Of a DNA stretch of 64,000 nucleotides, positions 25,870-34,349 are shown one piece after another. The stretch comes from Chryseobacterium sp. JUb7. GTDB taxonomy: Bacteria > Bacteroidota > Bacteroidia > Flavobacteriales > Weeksellaceae. Each line of letters begins with the position of its first letter. The stretch's first letter is position 1. The notes beneath the pieces are model-generated. The model was given only the letters and a program-made list of their open reading frames with translations. It had not been told where the DNA came from and searched no databases. Position numbers and translations under genes: made by a program. Location: NCBI RefSeq assembly GCF_024806495.1, contig NZ_JANUFF010000001.1, positions 1 to 64,000 of the forward strand, in the 5' to 3' direction.

Positions 25870-27633
25870 TTACCATCCCAGATAATACTTTTCACTCAGC
25901 CAGTAAGGGCGATCCAGTCCAAAATATTCCTGCAGCATTTTTTCAGCCTCACAGAATGCACCTTCCACCCAGCCCTGTTGATCGGAATAAGCTTCACCAC
26001 AGATATGAATCTGTTCATCGGCTACCGGTTTTCTCATATATGGCATTACATTCTTAACAGAGTAGCCTGCTTTCCAGGCATGGTAACCAGCTCCGAAAGG
26101 ATCATCTGTCCAGTCTTTAAAATAAGTGACATAAGGTTCCGGAATGGTGACCTTATCACCGTGAAGTTCACGAAGCTGATTCATTAATTCACCAACCATC
26201 AGTTTGGTAGCCTGTACATCATCGAGCTCATGAAGTTCTTTTAGCGATGCCGATTTGGCGGGTTTTACTTCAAAAAGAATCTTGTCATCGGTAAGAGCTT
26301 TCCAGAATGTTTCCGTTTCCATATCTCCGTAGCTTCCCAAAAGCATGGAGTTGTTGGTTTGAGGGTCTGTTCCGAAATAATAGCACTGCCTCATTGGTAA
26401 GTCGGTGATGGAATGTCCTGAATCAATTTCAAGTTCAGGTTCTTTCCACCAGGGATATTCAAAGCCCATTAAAATTTTAAAAGCGGGCTCCATAATAACA
26501 GAACGAATATTGTAATTAAGAGTTGAGTTTTCATTAGCATTAAAAAAGAAGTTATTTTGATCTAAAAGTTCCAGTGATTTTCTTGGCATGGCAAGAATAA
26601 GTTGATTAGCATAAACTTTCCATTGTTTATTGGTTTTAAGATTCAGGAAAGTCAGCTGATATTTATGAGAGCTTGTTAAAGCATGTTCTTTGGTGAAGGT
26701 CAGCAATTTATTTTCAGACCAGATACATGCTCCTTCATGTTCCATATAAGCATTGGCTACGGCATAAGCGATGCTGTCGTACCCTTCTTCAATGGTTTTA
26801 TAAATAGTTCCTGCGGAGAAATCTCCCACCATATAGGGAAACGCTTCAGCAGAATTCCAGTTAATGGTATTAGAATAATATCCACCGGCATTGGCCAAAA
26901 ATTCATAGCCTTCCTGTGAAACCTGATCTTTGATCAGATTCCAGAAACCTATATCATTTACTTTACGCCCATCGTATGGCGAATTGGGAAAATTATAGAC
27001 CAATTTAGGCTTAACATCGTCCCAGTCTCTGCTGTCCAGTTCGAAAGAATAATCCAAAGGTGAAGTTCCTTTAATTTTGCTTCCGTAAGTTGAAGCCACC
27101 CACGGATCTGCCATCAATACATCATGAATAATTTTATTGAAAAGCTGATCTGAGCTGAAACCTATATCACCTTCATTCAGATAATATCGGGTGGGCAGTT
27201 TTTTGCCTTCTCCCTGAGCAACATTCCAGGCGTCCTGTTTGAAGCGTTCTTTTCTAAGATACATGAGAAGTTTTGTAGGATCACCCATTGGAAAAGGAAC
27301 TGGGGTCATTACATCTTTCAGAACCGGGATACGCTTTGTAGGATCTTCGGGAGAAGGATAACCTTCAATTAAAGTCGTTACAATCTCTTGGGAAGTAAGA
27401 TAACGCATGCCGCCCAGTTCACCCCAGAAATTCATTCCCGGCATGATGACAGATTCCAGTCTGCCACCCAGTTTGTCGTTCATATCGAAAATCTGTATCT
27501 CATGAGCCTTAAACTTTTTATCAGTTACAAGACGATAGGCAGAATATAATCCGGAAGTTCCGGCTCCGATAACAGCGACCTCCACTTTCAGGTCAGGGTG
27601 CATTCCTGTGTTTAAAGGAGTGTTTTTATTCAT
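25870..27633 (-). CDS. FAD-dependent amine/L-amino-acid oxidase
   Basis: 587 aa flavin monoamine oxidase family protein. The Rossmann motif VAVIGAGTSGLYSAYRL is at residues ~18-34, then an NDKLGGRLESV motif (GGR) that contacts FAD. The C-terminal FAD segment is HICGEAYSDQQGWVEGAFCEAE. Length fits L-amino-acid or tryptophan oxidases rather than short MAOs. It oxidises an amine to imine with release of H2O2; the substrate is unknown. It lies 11 nt after a sarcosine-oxidase-like gene on the same strand, so the two form an operon, probably under the GAGTA-repeat operator at 28937. Confidence 0.85.
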   Translation of the reverse strand: MNKNTPLNTGMHPDLKVEVAVIGAGTSGLYSAYRLVTDKKFKAHEIQIFDMNDKLGGRLESVIMPGMNFWGELGGMRYLTSQEIVTTLIEGYPSPEDPTKRIPVLKDVMTPVPFPMGDPTKLLMYLRKERFKQDAWNVAQGEGKKLPTRYYLNEGDIGFSSDQLFNKIIHDVLMADPWVASTYGSKIKGTSPLDYSFELDSRDWDDVKPKLVYNFPNSPYDGRKVNDIGFWNLIKDQVSQEGYEFLANAGGYYSNTINWNSAEAFPYMVGDFSAGTIYKTIEEGYDSIAYAVANAYMEHEGACIWSENKLLTFTKEHALTSSHKYQLTFLNLKTNKQWKVYANQLILAMPRKSLELLDQNNFFFNANENSTLNYNIRSVIMEPAFKILMGFEYPWWKEPELEIDSGHSITDLPMRQCYYFGTDPQTNNSMLLGSYGDMETETFWKALTDDKILFEVKPAKSASLKELHELDDVQATKLMVGELMNQLRELHGDKVTIPEPYVTYFKDWTDDPFGAGYHAWKAGYSVKNVMPYMRKPVADEQIHICGEAYSDQQGWVEGAFCEAEKMLQEYFGLDRPYWLSEKYYLGW

Positions 27634-27644
27634 TATTTTTAGTT

Positions 27645-28832
27645 TTAAAGTGCTTTAAAGTATTTACGTCCTAGCTGGAAAGGGGTAATATCAAAATCCG
27701 TATGCCCGTCTAACGCAAGATCTGACATGATTTTTCCTAAAAAAGGTGTGAATTTTGCAGCCCATCCCGTAGCGTATAACACAATGTTTTTATGATTGGG
27801 CACATATCCCGGAGCAAAATCGATCAATAGTTCTTTATTCGGTATTTTGCTTAGAGCAATAAGACATGTTGAGGTATATTCCGGTTCGGTGCTTAATCCG
27901 GTCATGTGTTCTTTTACCCATTCAGAAGTGTAGTCAAGTTCCTGCTGATTAGGTATTAATGTTCTGTCACCGGGTTCTTCTAAAGGGTTGATCACAAAAT
28001 CCGGGGCAACTCTGATGTATTCCGGATGATCCCAATCTACTGACGGAAAACCATAAAACTGATTTCCGTTATCACCGATCGAATTTTGAAATACAAACCA
28101 GGTCGGGTATTGAATACCCGGATCAGTTTTTTTAAAATAAGCCGAAGACATATTCCAATAGGTAGCCTCAATTTTAAAATCTAATAAGTTGATCACACTG
28201 TTGATGTACGGACCGGGGATAATTGCCAGTTTTTTAGCGATATAAATTCCGTTCGGAGTCGTGATTTCAAAAAGCTCTCCGATCTGGTTGATTTTAAGAA
28301 CAGGCGAGTTCTCTTCTAAATGTACAGTTTCTTCTTTTTTGCATAAATCCAAAAGAGTTTCTATGGTTGCTTTAAAATTGATGCTTGCGCCGTCCGGCTG
28401 GAATAATCCGGTATAAGTGTCTGGTAAGTTTCTGAAATGGTATTTTTCTTCAATTTCTTTTGCTGTGAGGGTCGTGTAGGGTACATTAAGTGCTTTTAAA
28501 GCTTTCTCAGCTTCAGCAATATTTCCCTCTGTAGAATGTACATTGGGATCTCCAAACCAGAGCGTGCCTACTTTATCAAGTAAAGAAGTATCTGTCTCTT
28601 TTTCTAATTCGTCCCAGTAAGGTTGGGCATCCAGAGCCATTTGTACCATATATTGGTCCGGATACGGAATTCTGAACTGGCGCGATACTCCCGCAGAGCT
28701 TCCCAGCTGATTCACAAACGTGAACTGTTCCAGTACCAAAGTCTTAGCCTTACGTTTTCCCAGATGGTACGCCGTGGCCAGACCTATAGCTCCGCCACCA
28801 ATGACAATGACATTGTAGTTTTCCTGATTCAT
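27645..28832 (-). CDS. N-methyltryptophan/sarcosine oxidase-like flavoprotein (MSOX/MTOX family)
   Basis: 395 aa, normal for monomeric sarcosine oxidase-type enzymes. N-terminal FAD motif VIVIGGGAIGLATAYHLGKR, then GSSAGVSRQFR, the family signature by the flavin. Near the C-terminus TSTCLIALSK places a Cys where MSOX binds FAD covalently, followed by a divergent GWAAKFTPFLG in place of GFSGHGFKF. It demethylates or oxidises a secondary amine or amino acid, making H2O2. The altered C-terminal loop suggests a different substrate. First gene of a two-gene operon with the amine oxidase. Confidence 0.85.
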   Translation of the reverse strand: MNQENYNVIVIGGGAIGLATAYHLGKRKAKTLVLEQFTFVNQLGSSAGVSRQFRIPYPDQYMVQMALDAQPYWDELEKETDTSLLDKVGTLWFGDPNVHSTEGNIAEAEKALKALNVPYTTLTAKEIEEKYHFRNLPDTYTGLFQPDGASINFKATIETLLDLCKKEETVHLEENSPVLKINQIGELFEITTPNGIYIAKKLAIIPGPYINSVINLLDFKIEATYWNMSSAYFKKTDPGIQYPTWFVFQNSIGDNGNQFYGFPSVDWDHPEYIRVAPDFVINPLEEPGDRTLIPNQQELDYTSEWVKEHMTGLSTEPEYTSTCLIALSKIPNKELLIDFAPGYVPNHKNIVLYATGWAAKFTPFLGKIMSDLALDGHTDFDITPFQLGRKYFKAL

Positions 28833-28936
28833 GTGTTATTTTTTAGCTTTTATTGTTGCAATGAGACGGCAGAGAGGTATTAATCCCAAGTTGTCTCAGT
28901 ATATTCAAAGTAACAAAGAAGAAAAAAGCTGATCTA

Positions 28937-28973
28937 GAGTAGAAATAACTAATTGCGATATTGAGTAGAAATA
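28937..28973. promoter_or_regulatory. Direct-repeat operator candidate, site 1
   Basis: GAGTAGAAATA occurs at 28937-28947 and again at 28963-28973, 26 bp apart, about 105 bp upstream of the MSOX-like start. The same arrangement recurs at 29632. Two direct repeats spaced by a few helical turns are typical of AraC-family operators, and an AraC gene lies nearby at 30358. A related half-site (GAGTATAATT) is at 29023. Confidence 0.6.
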
Positions 28974-29153
28974 CGGAATGTTGAAGGCTGTTAATGCTGG
29001 AAGAGGGAAGAGGAAGGGTTGGGAGTATAATTAGTTTTGCTATTTAATAATTATTATTTCCAGACTTTATCCAGTATTAGCTAATACTTCAAAAAACGAA
29101 AGCTCACCTTTACCGGCAAGCTTTTGTTTATTTTTGATGATGCAAACAGGAGA

Positions 29154-29558
29154 TTATCCTGCTTTACACATAGCGTCCCACGTTGTCCAGAAATGGGCAT
29201 TGATGGATCCGGGAGGCGGAGTTGTACTGTCTGCAACGATTCCTACCATGGAAGCGCAGTTCGAATTACAGCCTATCTCATTGTAGCTTCCTGCCTGAGG
29301 AGGTATTTGGCGCCATGTACCTGTGGAACCGTTTAATAATTCTACTTTTATTTCAAAAATTCCCGAAAGATTTGGGGTTTGAATCTGCTTAGTCGGAGTC
29401 TCACTTGAAATGGAATCACTCCAGTTTCCCTGTGAAAAAGTTACACGCCAGGTTGAAATCATTTTGGCAGTATTGTTTTGTGGTGAAAGATATACCCAGA
29501 ATTGAGCACCTCCTCCTAATTGAACCTGACCGGTTGAGTTTACATTTACGTCTGACAT
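29154..29558 (-). CDS. Small unknown protein next to the oxidase operon
   Basis: 134 aa, no signal peptide seen. The N-terminal part is beta-rich (GQVQLGGGAQFWVYLSP, STWRVTFSQGNWSDSI). The C-terminal part has three Cys in IGCNSNCASM and DAMCKAG and a Pro-rich TTPPPGS turn. No family recognised. It ends 321 bp before the MSOX-like gene and carries the same 26-bp-spaced GAGTA repeat in its upstream region, so it is probably co-regulated with the oxidases. It could be a partner, a substrate or an unrelated effector. Confidence 0.6.
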   Translation of the reverse strand: MSDVNVNSTGQVQLGGGAQFWVYLSPQNNTAKMISTWRVTFSQGNWSDSISSETPTKQIQTPNLSGIFEIKVELLNGSTGTWRQIPPQAGSYNEIGCNSNCASMVGIVADSTTPPPGSINAHFWTTWDAMCKAG

Positions 29559-29631
29559 ATTAGTTTGTTTTAGTGGTTATTAGAAATGTTATTTGTAGGT
29601 CAAAGTAACAACGATAAAGAGAAATAAGGTA

Positions 29632-29668
29632 GAGTATAAATCACCAATTAATATTTTGAGTATAAATA
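29632..29668. promoter_or_regulatory. Direct-repeat operator candidate, site 2
   Basis: GAGTATAAAT at 29632-29641 and GAGTATAAATA at 29658-29668, again exactly 26 bp apart. The sequence between the repeats also resembles site 1 (AC(T/C)AATT). It lies in the divergent region between the 134-aa gene (minus) and the lipoprotein gene (plus). Confidence 0.6.
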
Positions 29669-29778
29669 CGTATCCATTGAAAAAAACTTATAACAGAAAG
29701 TTTTCGGGGCAATATCTTTCGGCATGCAACTTCCTTACCCAATGAAAAAATATTATCTTCGTACTGATAAATAATCTC

Positions 29779-30327
29779 ATGATGAAAAAAATAATATTTC
29801 TGGCCTCGGCCGTTTTTCTGCTAAATTCCTGCGTGGTGCGAACGGCAACAAAAGTGGTAACCGGCGTTGCTAAAGTAGGTTACAAAGCTGTAAAAGGAAC
29901 CGTAAACGGGATCAGTTGGGCTGTCAGTAAAGCCAAAGGAAAGATTGACGAAGACCGCGTGGATGGTACCTGGAAAGTAGTGGGTGTCTATCGTGGATCT
30001 TTTGAAGATTTTTCTAATGATCAGAACCCGGAAAGTTCATTTAATTCAGACTGTGCAGATAGTTTTGATCAGATTATTTTCAATGCTAAAAAATCGAAGT
30101 TCAAGCCGGTACATTGTAGTTCTGAAAAAGAAGATTGGGTAAAATATTCAATGGAATTCGGAAAAAATCCGTTGACCAAAGAAAAGGAAAACTATATAGA
30201 ATACAATTCCAATAATTATATTTCGGTCATTGATGTTAACAATAAAACCATGGTTTTAGAAGGAAATCTGATGCCTAAACTTGCATTTTCGGGTGCCAAA
30301 TTATACCTGTTGGAAAAGGTGAAATAA
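29779..30327 (+). CDS. Small lipoprotein, unknown
   Basis: 182 aa. Signal peptide with lipobox (IFLASAVFLLNSC, Cys at residue ~17), so it should be a membrane-anchored lipoprotein. A Val/Lys-rich segment (VVTGVAKVGYKAVKGTVNG) is followed by a lipocalin-like part beginning DGTWKVVGVYRG, with two Cys that could pair. It sits 30 nt before the AraC gene on the same strand, probably one operon. Function unknown. Confidence 0.7.
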   Translation: MMKKIIFLASAVFLLNSCVVRTATKVVTGVAKVGYKAVKGTVNGISWAVSKAKGKIDEDRVDGTWKVVGVYRGSFEDFSNDQNPESSFNSDCADSFDQIIFNAKKSKFKPVHCSSEKEDWVKYSMEFGKNPLTKEKENYIEYNSNNYISVIDVNNKTMVLEGNLMPKLAFSGAKLYLLEKVK

Positions 30328-30357
30328 TAATAAGCATTAAAAACAACAGCAATATTC

Positions 30358-31227
30358 ATGAAGCAAAATATTCCTACCTATGATTTACCGGATGTTTCTC
30401 AACATCAGTTTATCATTGAAAGAATGATGCATCCTGAAAATGCTGAAGAAGCTTTGCTGGATAAAGGGATACATCGTGACAGCCATTATATTTTTACGAT
30501 AATGGAAAGTGGGTATGTCAAAATGATGGTAGATTTTGCTATTGTTGAAGCGCAGGGATCAGGGATCTTTTGTGTATTGCCGGGACAGGTACATCAGGGA
30601 CTGGAGATGAAAGATGTTGCAGGCTGGTTTTTGGCAGTAAAAGCTGATTTTGTGCCTGACATTATACGATCTGTTTTTGAAGAATCTCTGATAGAAATAG
30701 AACCTTTATTTCTTGATAATAAAGAGATTGAAAAAATGGGCATTACTGCGGGCTTGCTTTATGATTTTTATAGGGATGAAGGGTCTGTTTCTAAGGAAGG
30801 TATTTTGGTTATCCGCTCTTTGCTGAATGCATTTATGGGAATGTTTGCACACCGTTATTCTCAGGAAAAAGGGTTTGAAATATCCGATAAAAACAGGTCA
30901 GCACAACTGACAAGAGCTTTTAGAATTCTGGTTCGTAAAAATTATAAAACAACCAAAAGTCCATCAGCTTACGCAGATCTTTTACATATTTCAAGAGGAT
31001 ATCTTACGGAAGTTATTCGTGAAGTCACGGGGAAGTCTGCTCAGCATTGGATACATCAGGAAATTTTAATAGAAGCTAAAAGATTATTGGTGTTTACAGA
31101 CCTTACAGTAAAAGGAATTGCTTATGAATTGGGATACAGTGATCATGCTTATTTCAGCAGATTATTCGCTAAGCTTGTAGATGAATCGCCGTCGGAATTC
31201 CGGGATAAACATCGTGGAGCGGTATAA
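30358..31227 (+). CDS. AraC-family transcriptional regulator
   Basis: 289 aa. The N-terminal cupin-like sensor part (~residues 30-110) is followed by a C-terminal double-HTH AraC domain. The domain contains PSAYADLLHISRGYLTEVIR, the first HTH, and VKGIAYELGYSDHAYFSRLF, the second, ending SPSEFRDKHRG. It binds DNA as the output, probably in response to a small molecule. Downstream, 79 nt away, is a siderophore-interacting flavoprotein, hinting at iron or redox control. The two GAGTA-type direct-repeat sites nearby are the best operator candidates. Confidence 0.9.
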   Translation: MKQNIPTYDLPDVSQHQFIIERMMHPENAEEALLDKGIHRDSHYIFTIMESGYVKMMVDFAIVEAQGSGIFCVLPGQVHQGLEMKDVAGWFLAVKADFVPDIIRSVFEESLIEIEPLFLDNKEIEKMGITAGLLYDFYRDEGSVSKEGILVIRSLLNAFMGMFAHRYSQEKGFEISDKNRSAQLTRAFRILVRKNYKTTKSPSAYADLLHISRGYLTEVIREVTGKSAQHWIHQEILIEAKRLLVFTDLTVKGIAYELGYSDHAYFSRLFAKLVDESPSEFRDKHRGAV

Positions 31228-31306
31228 TCCACGAATAGTCCAATTAAAACCTTGAAAAAGCTATTGAACGAAACATGTTTTGCAGCTTCCTTTGCAATAA
31301 AAAAGT

Positions 31307-32029
31307 ATGTCTAGTTTACCAAAATGGATTAATGATGCAGTAGAGAATGTGTTGTCATCCAAATTCCGGGAATGTACTATTATCAAAACTGAAAATATTT
31401 CGGATCGGCTGCGTAAGATTCAGTTTAAAACAAATCTGGAAAATCTGTATTTCGAGCCTGCTTATGCAATAGGTATTAGAATTAATGAAAGGGATTTCCG
31501 GAATTATTCACCTTTTAATTTTAATGAAAAAGAAGGTTGCTTTGATGTTCTTTTCCATTTGCATGATAAAACGGCATCCGGTTGCCACTTCATTAACAGC
31601 CTGTCAGACAGTGGTTCTTTGAAGGTTCTCATTCCCCGGGGGAAAAGATTCTTTGCTAATGAAGCAAAAATTCATTTTTCCATAGGCGATGAAACTTCTT
31701 TGGGAACTTCAATTTCTATTAAAGAGGCTGCGGAAAAAATAAACACCTCCTTTTTATGCCTTCATGAAATTGATCAGCCGGAATCTTTGGAAATATTGGG
31801 GCTTTTCGGTTATTATGTTGAAAAGAATAATCCATTAAAAATGATCGAAACTTTAACTGAATTTTTAAGAGAGGAAAAGAAGGCGATTTACAATGATGAG
31901 GTTGTTTTTTATCTTACCGGAAACGGACAAACCATGAGTCTTATAAGAAAATTCCTTAAAGCAAGCGGGGTTTCAGCGAAATGCATCAGATCTCAGGCTT
32001 ACTGGATAGAAGGAAAGAAGGGGCTTTAA
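31307..32029 (+). CDS. Siderophore-interacting FAD-binding protein
   Basis: 240 aa. The N-terminal FAD-binding barrel shows FRNYSPFNF, the RxYS/T flavin motif of ferredoxin-reductase-like proteins, then GCHFINSL in place of the GPAxxW loop. The C-terminal half is the NAD(P)H-binding-like domain with FYLTGNGQTMSLIRKFL and a final AYWIEGKKG, as in siderophore-interacting proteins (YqjH/ViuB family, PxYW(R)xG). Such proteins reduce ferric siderophores in the cytosol. It follows the AraC gene on the same strand, so it may be controlled by it. Confidence 0.8.
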   Translation: MSSLPKWINDAVENVLSSKFRECTIIKTENISDRLRKIQFKTNLENLYFEPAYAIGIRINERDFRNYSPFNFNEKEGCFDVLFHLHDKTASGCHFINSLSDSGSLKVLIPRGKRFFANEAKIHFSIGDETSLGTSISIKEAAEKINTSFLCLHEIDQPESLEILGLFGYYVEKNNPLKMIETLTEFLREEKKAIYNDEVVFYLTGNGQTMSLIRKFLKASGVSAKCIRSQAYWIEGKKGL

Positions 32030-32106
32030 CCGGGTGACGGAAGGTGGAAGTTATCGAAAAAAGAGTACATTGTCATTATAAATTGATTTACTTACTAAAT
32101 AAAAAA

Positions 32107-32130
32107 GATGTCCAGACTTATCTGAACACC
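32107..32130 (-). terminator. Terminator for the 32.2-33.6 kb minus operon
   Basis: On the minus strand GGTGTTCAGA pairs with TCTGGACATC around a 4-nt loop (one weak pair), followed by T6. It lies 25 nt past the stop of the 168-aa gene. Confidence 0.6.
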
Positions 32131-32154
32131 TTTGTATTAATCATAATAAAAACT

Positions 32155-32661
32155 TTATTGAAGTAATTTTTGAATCTTCGAATAATTTTCACCCATCTGT
32201 GCGCTGGCTTCCTGTAAATAGGCGCGGGTAGTAGGTCCTACGTTTGCTCCGAAAATGATCATGGCTTCATCTCCGTAAGTTTTTCCTCTGTACCGTTGGC
32301 TGTTCCAATATATGTATTCGAGAAGTCCAAGTTTTTTGTTATTTTCTATGGTTCTTGCCTGCTTCAGGATTTCCTGAACCTGAGGAGAAAAAAAGACAGT
32401 ACCGATTTCCTGTTCTCCGATGTTTCCGAAAAACAGATGAATTCCCCGTATGGCAATATGAGCTCCGGCTCCCACTTGGGTATAGTTGAAATCTTTGGTG
32501 GCTATTATTGCCCCAAGTCTTCCGCTTTTATCAATTTTATCAGGATTGTTGAGAGCAAATACCTGCTGGTTGTAATTTCTTTCGACCCATTTATAACTTT
32601 TTAGGCTACTATACCGAAGACCGATAGTCGCACTGTTTAACAGTAGTTTGTATTTTTGCAT
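32155..32661 (-). CDS. Hypothetical protein
   Basis: 168 aa, no signal peptide or membrane segment. Readable parts such as QVGAGAHIAIRGIHLFFGNI and YGDEAMIIFGANVGP are glycine-rich and beta-like; no family recognised. It follows the 307-aa gene after 32 nt on the same strand and ends at a terminator, so the two form an operon next to the R-body locus. Whether they belong to it is open. Confidence 0.6.
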   Translation of the reverse strand: MQKYKLLLNSATIGLRYSSLKSYKWVERNYNQQVFALNNPDKIDKSGRLGAIIATKDFNYTQVGAGAHIAIRGIHLFFGNIGEQEIGTVFFSPQVQEILKQARTIENNKKLGLLEYIYWNSQRYRGKTYGDEAMIIFGANVGPTTRAYLQEASAQMGENYSKIQKLLQ

Positions 32662-32693
32662 AATAATATGATTAGAATAATGTTTGGGATTTA

Positions 32694-33617
32694 TTATTTT
32701 TGAAAATAGCCTGTTACAAATGACCAGAACTGTTTCCAGCTTGCTGAGGGTATAAGTATTGTGAAGCCTTCCTGTTCAAATTTAAACTGTGGATTTCTGT
32801 TGAAATGAAGTCTTCTGTCCGTTACTCCGAGAGGATTGCCTACATTGGGAGATAAATAATTAATTAAAAATGTTTTGAGTTTCGGGGTCAGATTAATTTT
32901 TATTAGATGTTGATAATCGTCTCCATTGGCATTGCGCTCAGCATCCGAAAAGGTGTATGTTTTGTCAATAGCAAATGCTTTCATACCTTCTATCCCTTGC
33001 GGGAAAATATCTTCCTTAAGTGCACCTCTTCTATAAGCCTCTTTTTCTGCAGCAGACATTTTTCTAATGAGATAATCACCTTCTATGATTTCGCGTCGAA
33101 CCCTCTCCAGCTGCTTCAGATAATTACGCTGGACCTGTTCTTCCTGCATTTTTGCCCTTTTGATAGGATTAAAAGTTGTCTTTACGATGTTTCCGCCTTG
33201 AAATAAATTGGAAAATACCTTTTCCTGTCTGCTTTCAATAGCATTTAATCCTTGAGTTATTTCTTTTCCTGTGGTACCACTGAGAATTTGTTGTATTCTT
33301 TTTTCAGAGCGAGGTTTAGGAATGTATTTCTGACCTCTTTTTCTAATCGCTGTTTTGTCTAAAGAAAAAGAAGATGATCTTTCCCAATTTTCTGCAATAT
33401 CAATAAGTCTTTTTTCTTCGGAGCTGAGAGCCCAGTCAAAATAAGCATGAGCTTCTTCTTGCATTTCCTCAGCCAGTTCTTTTTCTCCAGCATCAAATAC
33501 ATCGTTAATAAGAGTGATGACTTTTTCTTCGTTTTCTAAAGTCATGAAATAATTCCATATTTTGTTAGACCTTTCAGGATCTTCCATATTGTTCAGAAGT
33601 CGTAAGTAATATTTCAT
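32694..33617 (-). CDS. Hypothetical protein, helical
   Basis: 307 aa, highly charged. Residues ~1-210 are mostly helical (ENEEKVITLINDVFDAGEKE, QVQRNYLKQLERVRREIIEG), with an RKRGQKYIPKPRSEK basic patch. The C-terminal ~80 residues appear more globular (ILIPSASWKQFWSFVTGYFQ). No family recognised. The start lies 52 bp from a large palindrome (33669-33710) that may control it. Co-transcribed with the 168-aa gene. Confidence 0.6.
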   Translation of the reverse strand: MKYYLRLLNNMEDPERSNKIWNYFMTLENEEKVITLINDVFDAGEKELAEEMQEEAHAYFDWALSSEEKRLIDIAENWERSSSFSLDKTAIRKRGQKYIPKPRSEKRIQQILSGTTGKEITQGLNAIESRQEKVFSNLFQGGNIVKTTFNPIKRAKMQEEQVQRNYLKQLERVRREIIEGDYLIRKMSAAEKEAYRRGALKEDIFPQGIEGMKAFAIDKTYTFSDAERNANGDDYQHLIKINLTPKLKTFLINYLSPNVGNPLGVTDRRLHFNRNPQFKFEQEGFTILIPSASWKQFWSFVTGYFQK

Positions 33618-33668
33618 AATGTGATGGTTTTATGATCACAAATTTCTACGTAATGATTCTGATAGATC

Positions 33669-33710
33669 AAGGGGTAAACACCTATTTTTAAAAATTAGGG
33701 GCTTACCCTT
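33669..33710. promoter_or_regulatory. 42-bp imperfect palindrome, candidate operator
   Basis: AAGGGGTAA faces TTACCCTT and CCTA faces TTAGG, around a TTTTTAAAAA centre. It lies 51 bp upstream of the minus-strand 307-aa gene and faces the R-body operon 400 bp away. It resembles a dimeric regulator site, for example for a LuxR-type response regulator such as the one at 38551, but no second copy was found. Confidence 0.45.
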
Positions 33711-34116
33711 ATCTGCAACTAAAGCATTAGAATGATATTTCTTGGAAAGAATGAGGAAGATAGAAGAGGGAAGTGATGATTAAAGCTATAGCCAGTATGT
33801 TATTATCAAAGATATTTAAGGATTAACTTAATCTCAATTCTAAGGAAATACCGGTTGATATTAACTTTCAACCTCCCTCTTCCAACTTCCAACCCAATAA
33901 AATAAGCATAAAATCACCAAACATTTCACCTTTGAGAGAATTCCCTTATTTTTTAAAATTCAGTTTTTTCCCTTAACGATGATTTGTTTTTGTTTAAGAA
34001 ATTTGTAACAGACAAAAGAGATAAAGTAAACGAAATTACTTAAGGCTCACTCGCAATAGAAAAGATTGGCTTGCGATGAATAAAACTAAAAGATAATAAC
34101 CATTTAAAACCAAAAT
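33711..34116. other. Intergenic region before the R-body operon
   Basis: 406 bp. It holds a purine-rich GAGGAAGATAGAAGAGGGA (~33747-33766) facing pyrimidine-rich CCTCCCTCTTCCAACTTCCA (~33871-33890). This is a dispersed inverted-repeat type also seen near 29000 and 38450. Nearer the operon TCGCAA...TTGCGA (~34050-34077) can form a hairpin about 40 bp before the first reb gene. The promoter is probably here; I could not fix its boxes. Confidence 0.4.
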
Positions 34117-34332
34117 ATGGCAGATACAGTAAACAACCAGACTACAGATGCAGTGACGCAGACGAATGTTACCGTGCTTGGCGAATCTCCGGCACAGGCC
34201 ATGAGTATGCTTTATCAGATGGCCACCCATGCCAGCGGAATTTCCATTCAGAATTCGGTGACGAATCAGCAGAACTTAAATCAGCTTAACCCTGCGATTG
34301 TTGCAGATGCCATAAAAATTTTAAAAGGATAA
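34117..34332 (+). CDS. RebB-family R-body protein (short, divergent copy)
   Basis: 71 aa. DTVNNQTTDAVTQTNVTVLG and ESPAQAMSMLYQMATHASGI match the RebB ('killing trait') pattern, followed by a QQNL segment and the terminal VADAIKILKG. It is ~15 residues shorter than the downstream copies because the central QAATTQG segment is missing. RebB-type proteins polymerise into R-bodies, coiled protein ribbons that extend on a trigger. As first gene of the operon it may be a minor subunit or assembly starter. Confidence 0.85.
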   Translation: MADTVNNQTTDAVTQTNVTVLGESPAQAMSMLYQMATHASGISIQNSVTNQQNLNQLNPAIVADAIKILKG

Positions 34333-34349
34333 TGTAAAACTTAATAACC

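Noticed and set aside
29098..29129. Terminator after the 134-aa gene
   Set aside because: Only a 6-bp stem is certain; possible but too weak to list.
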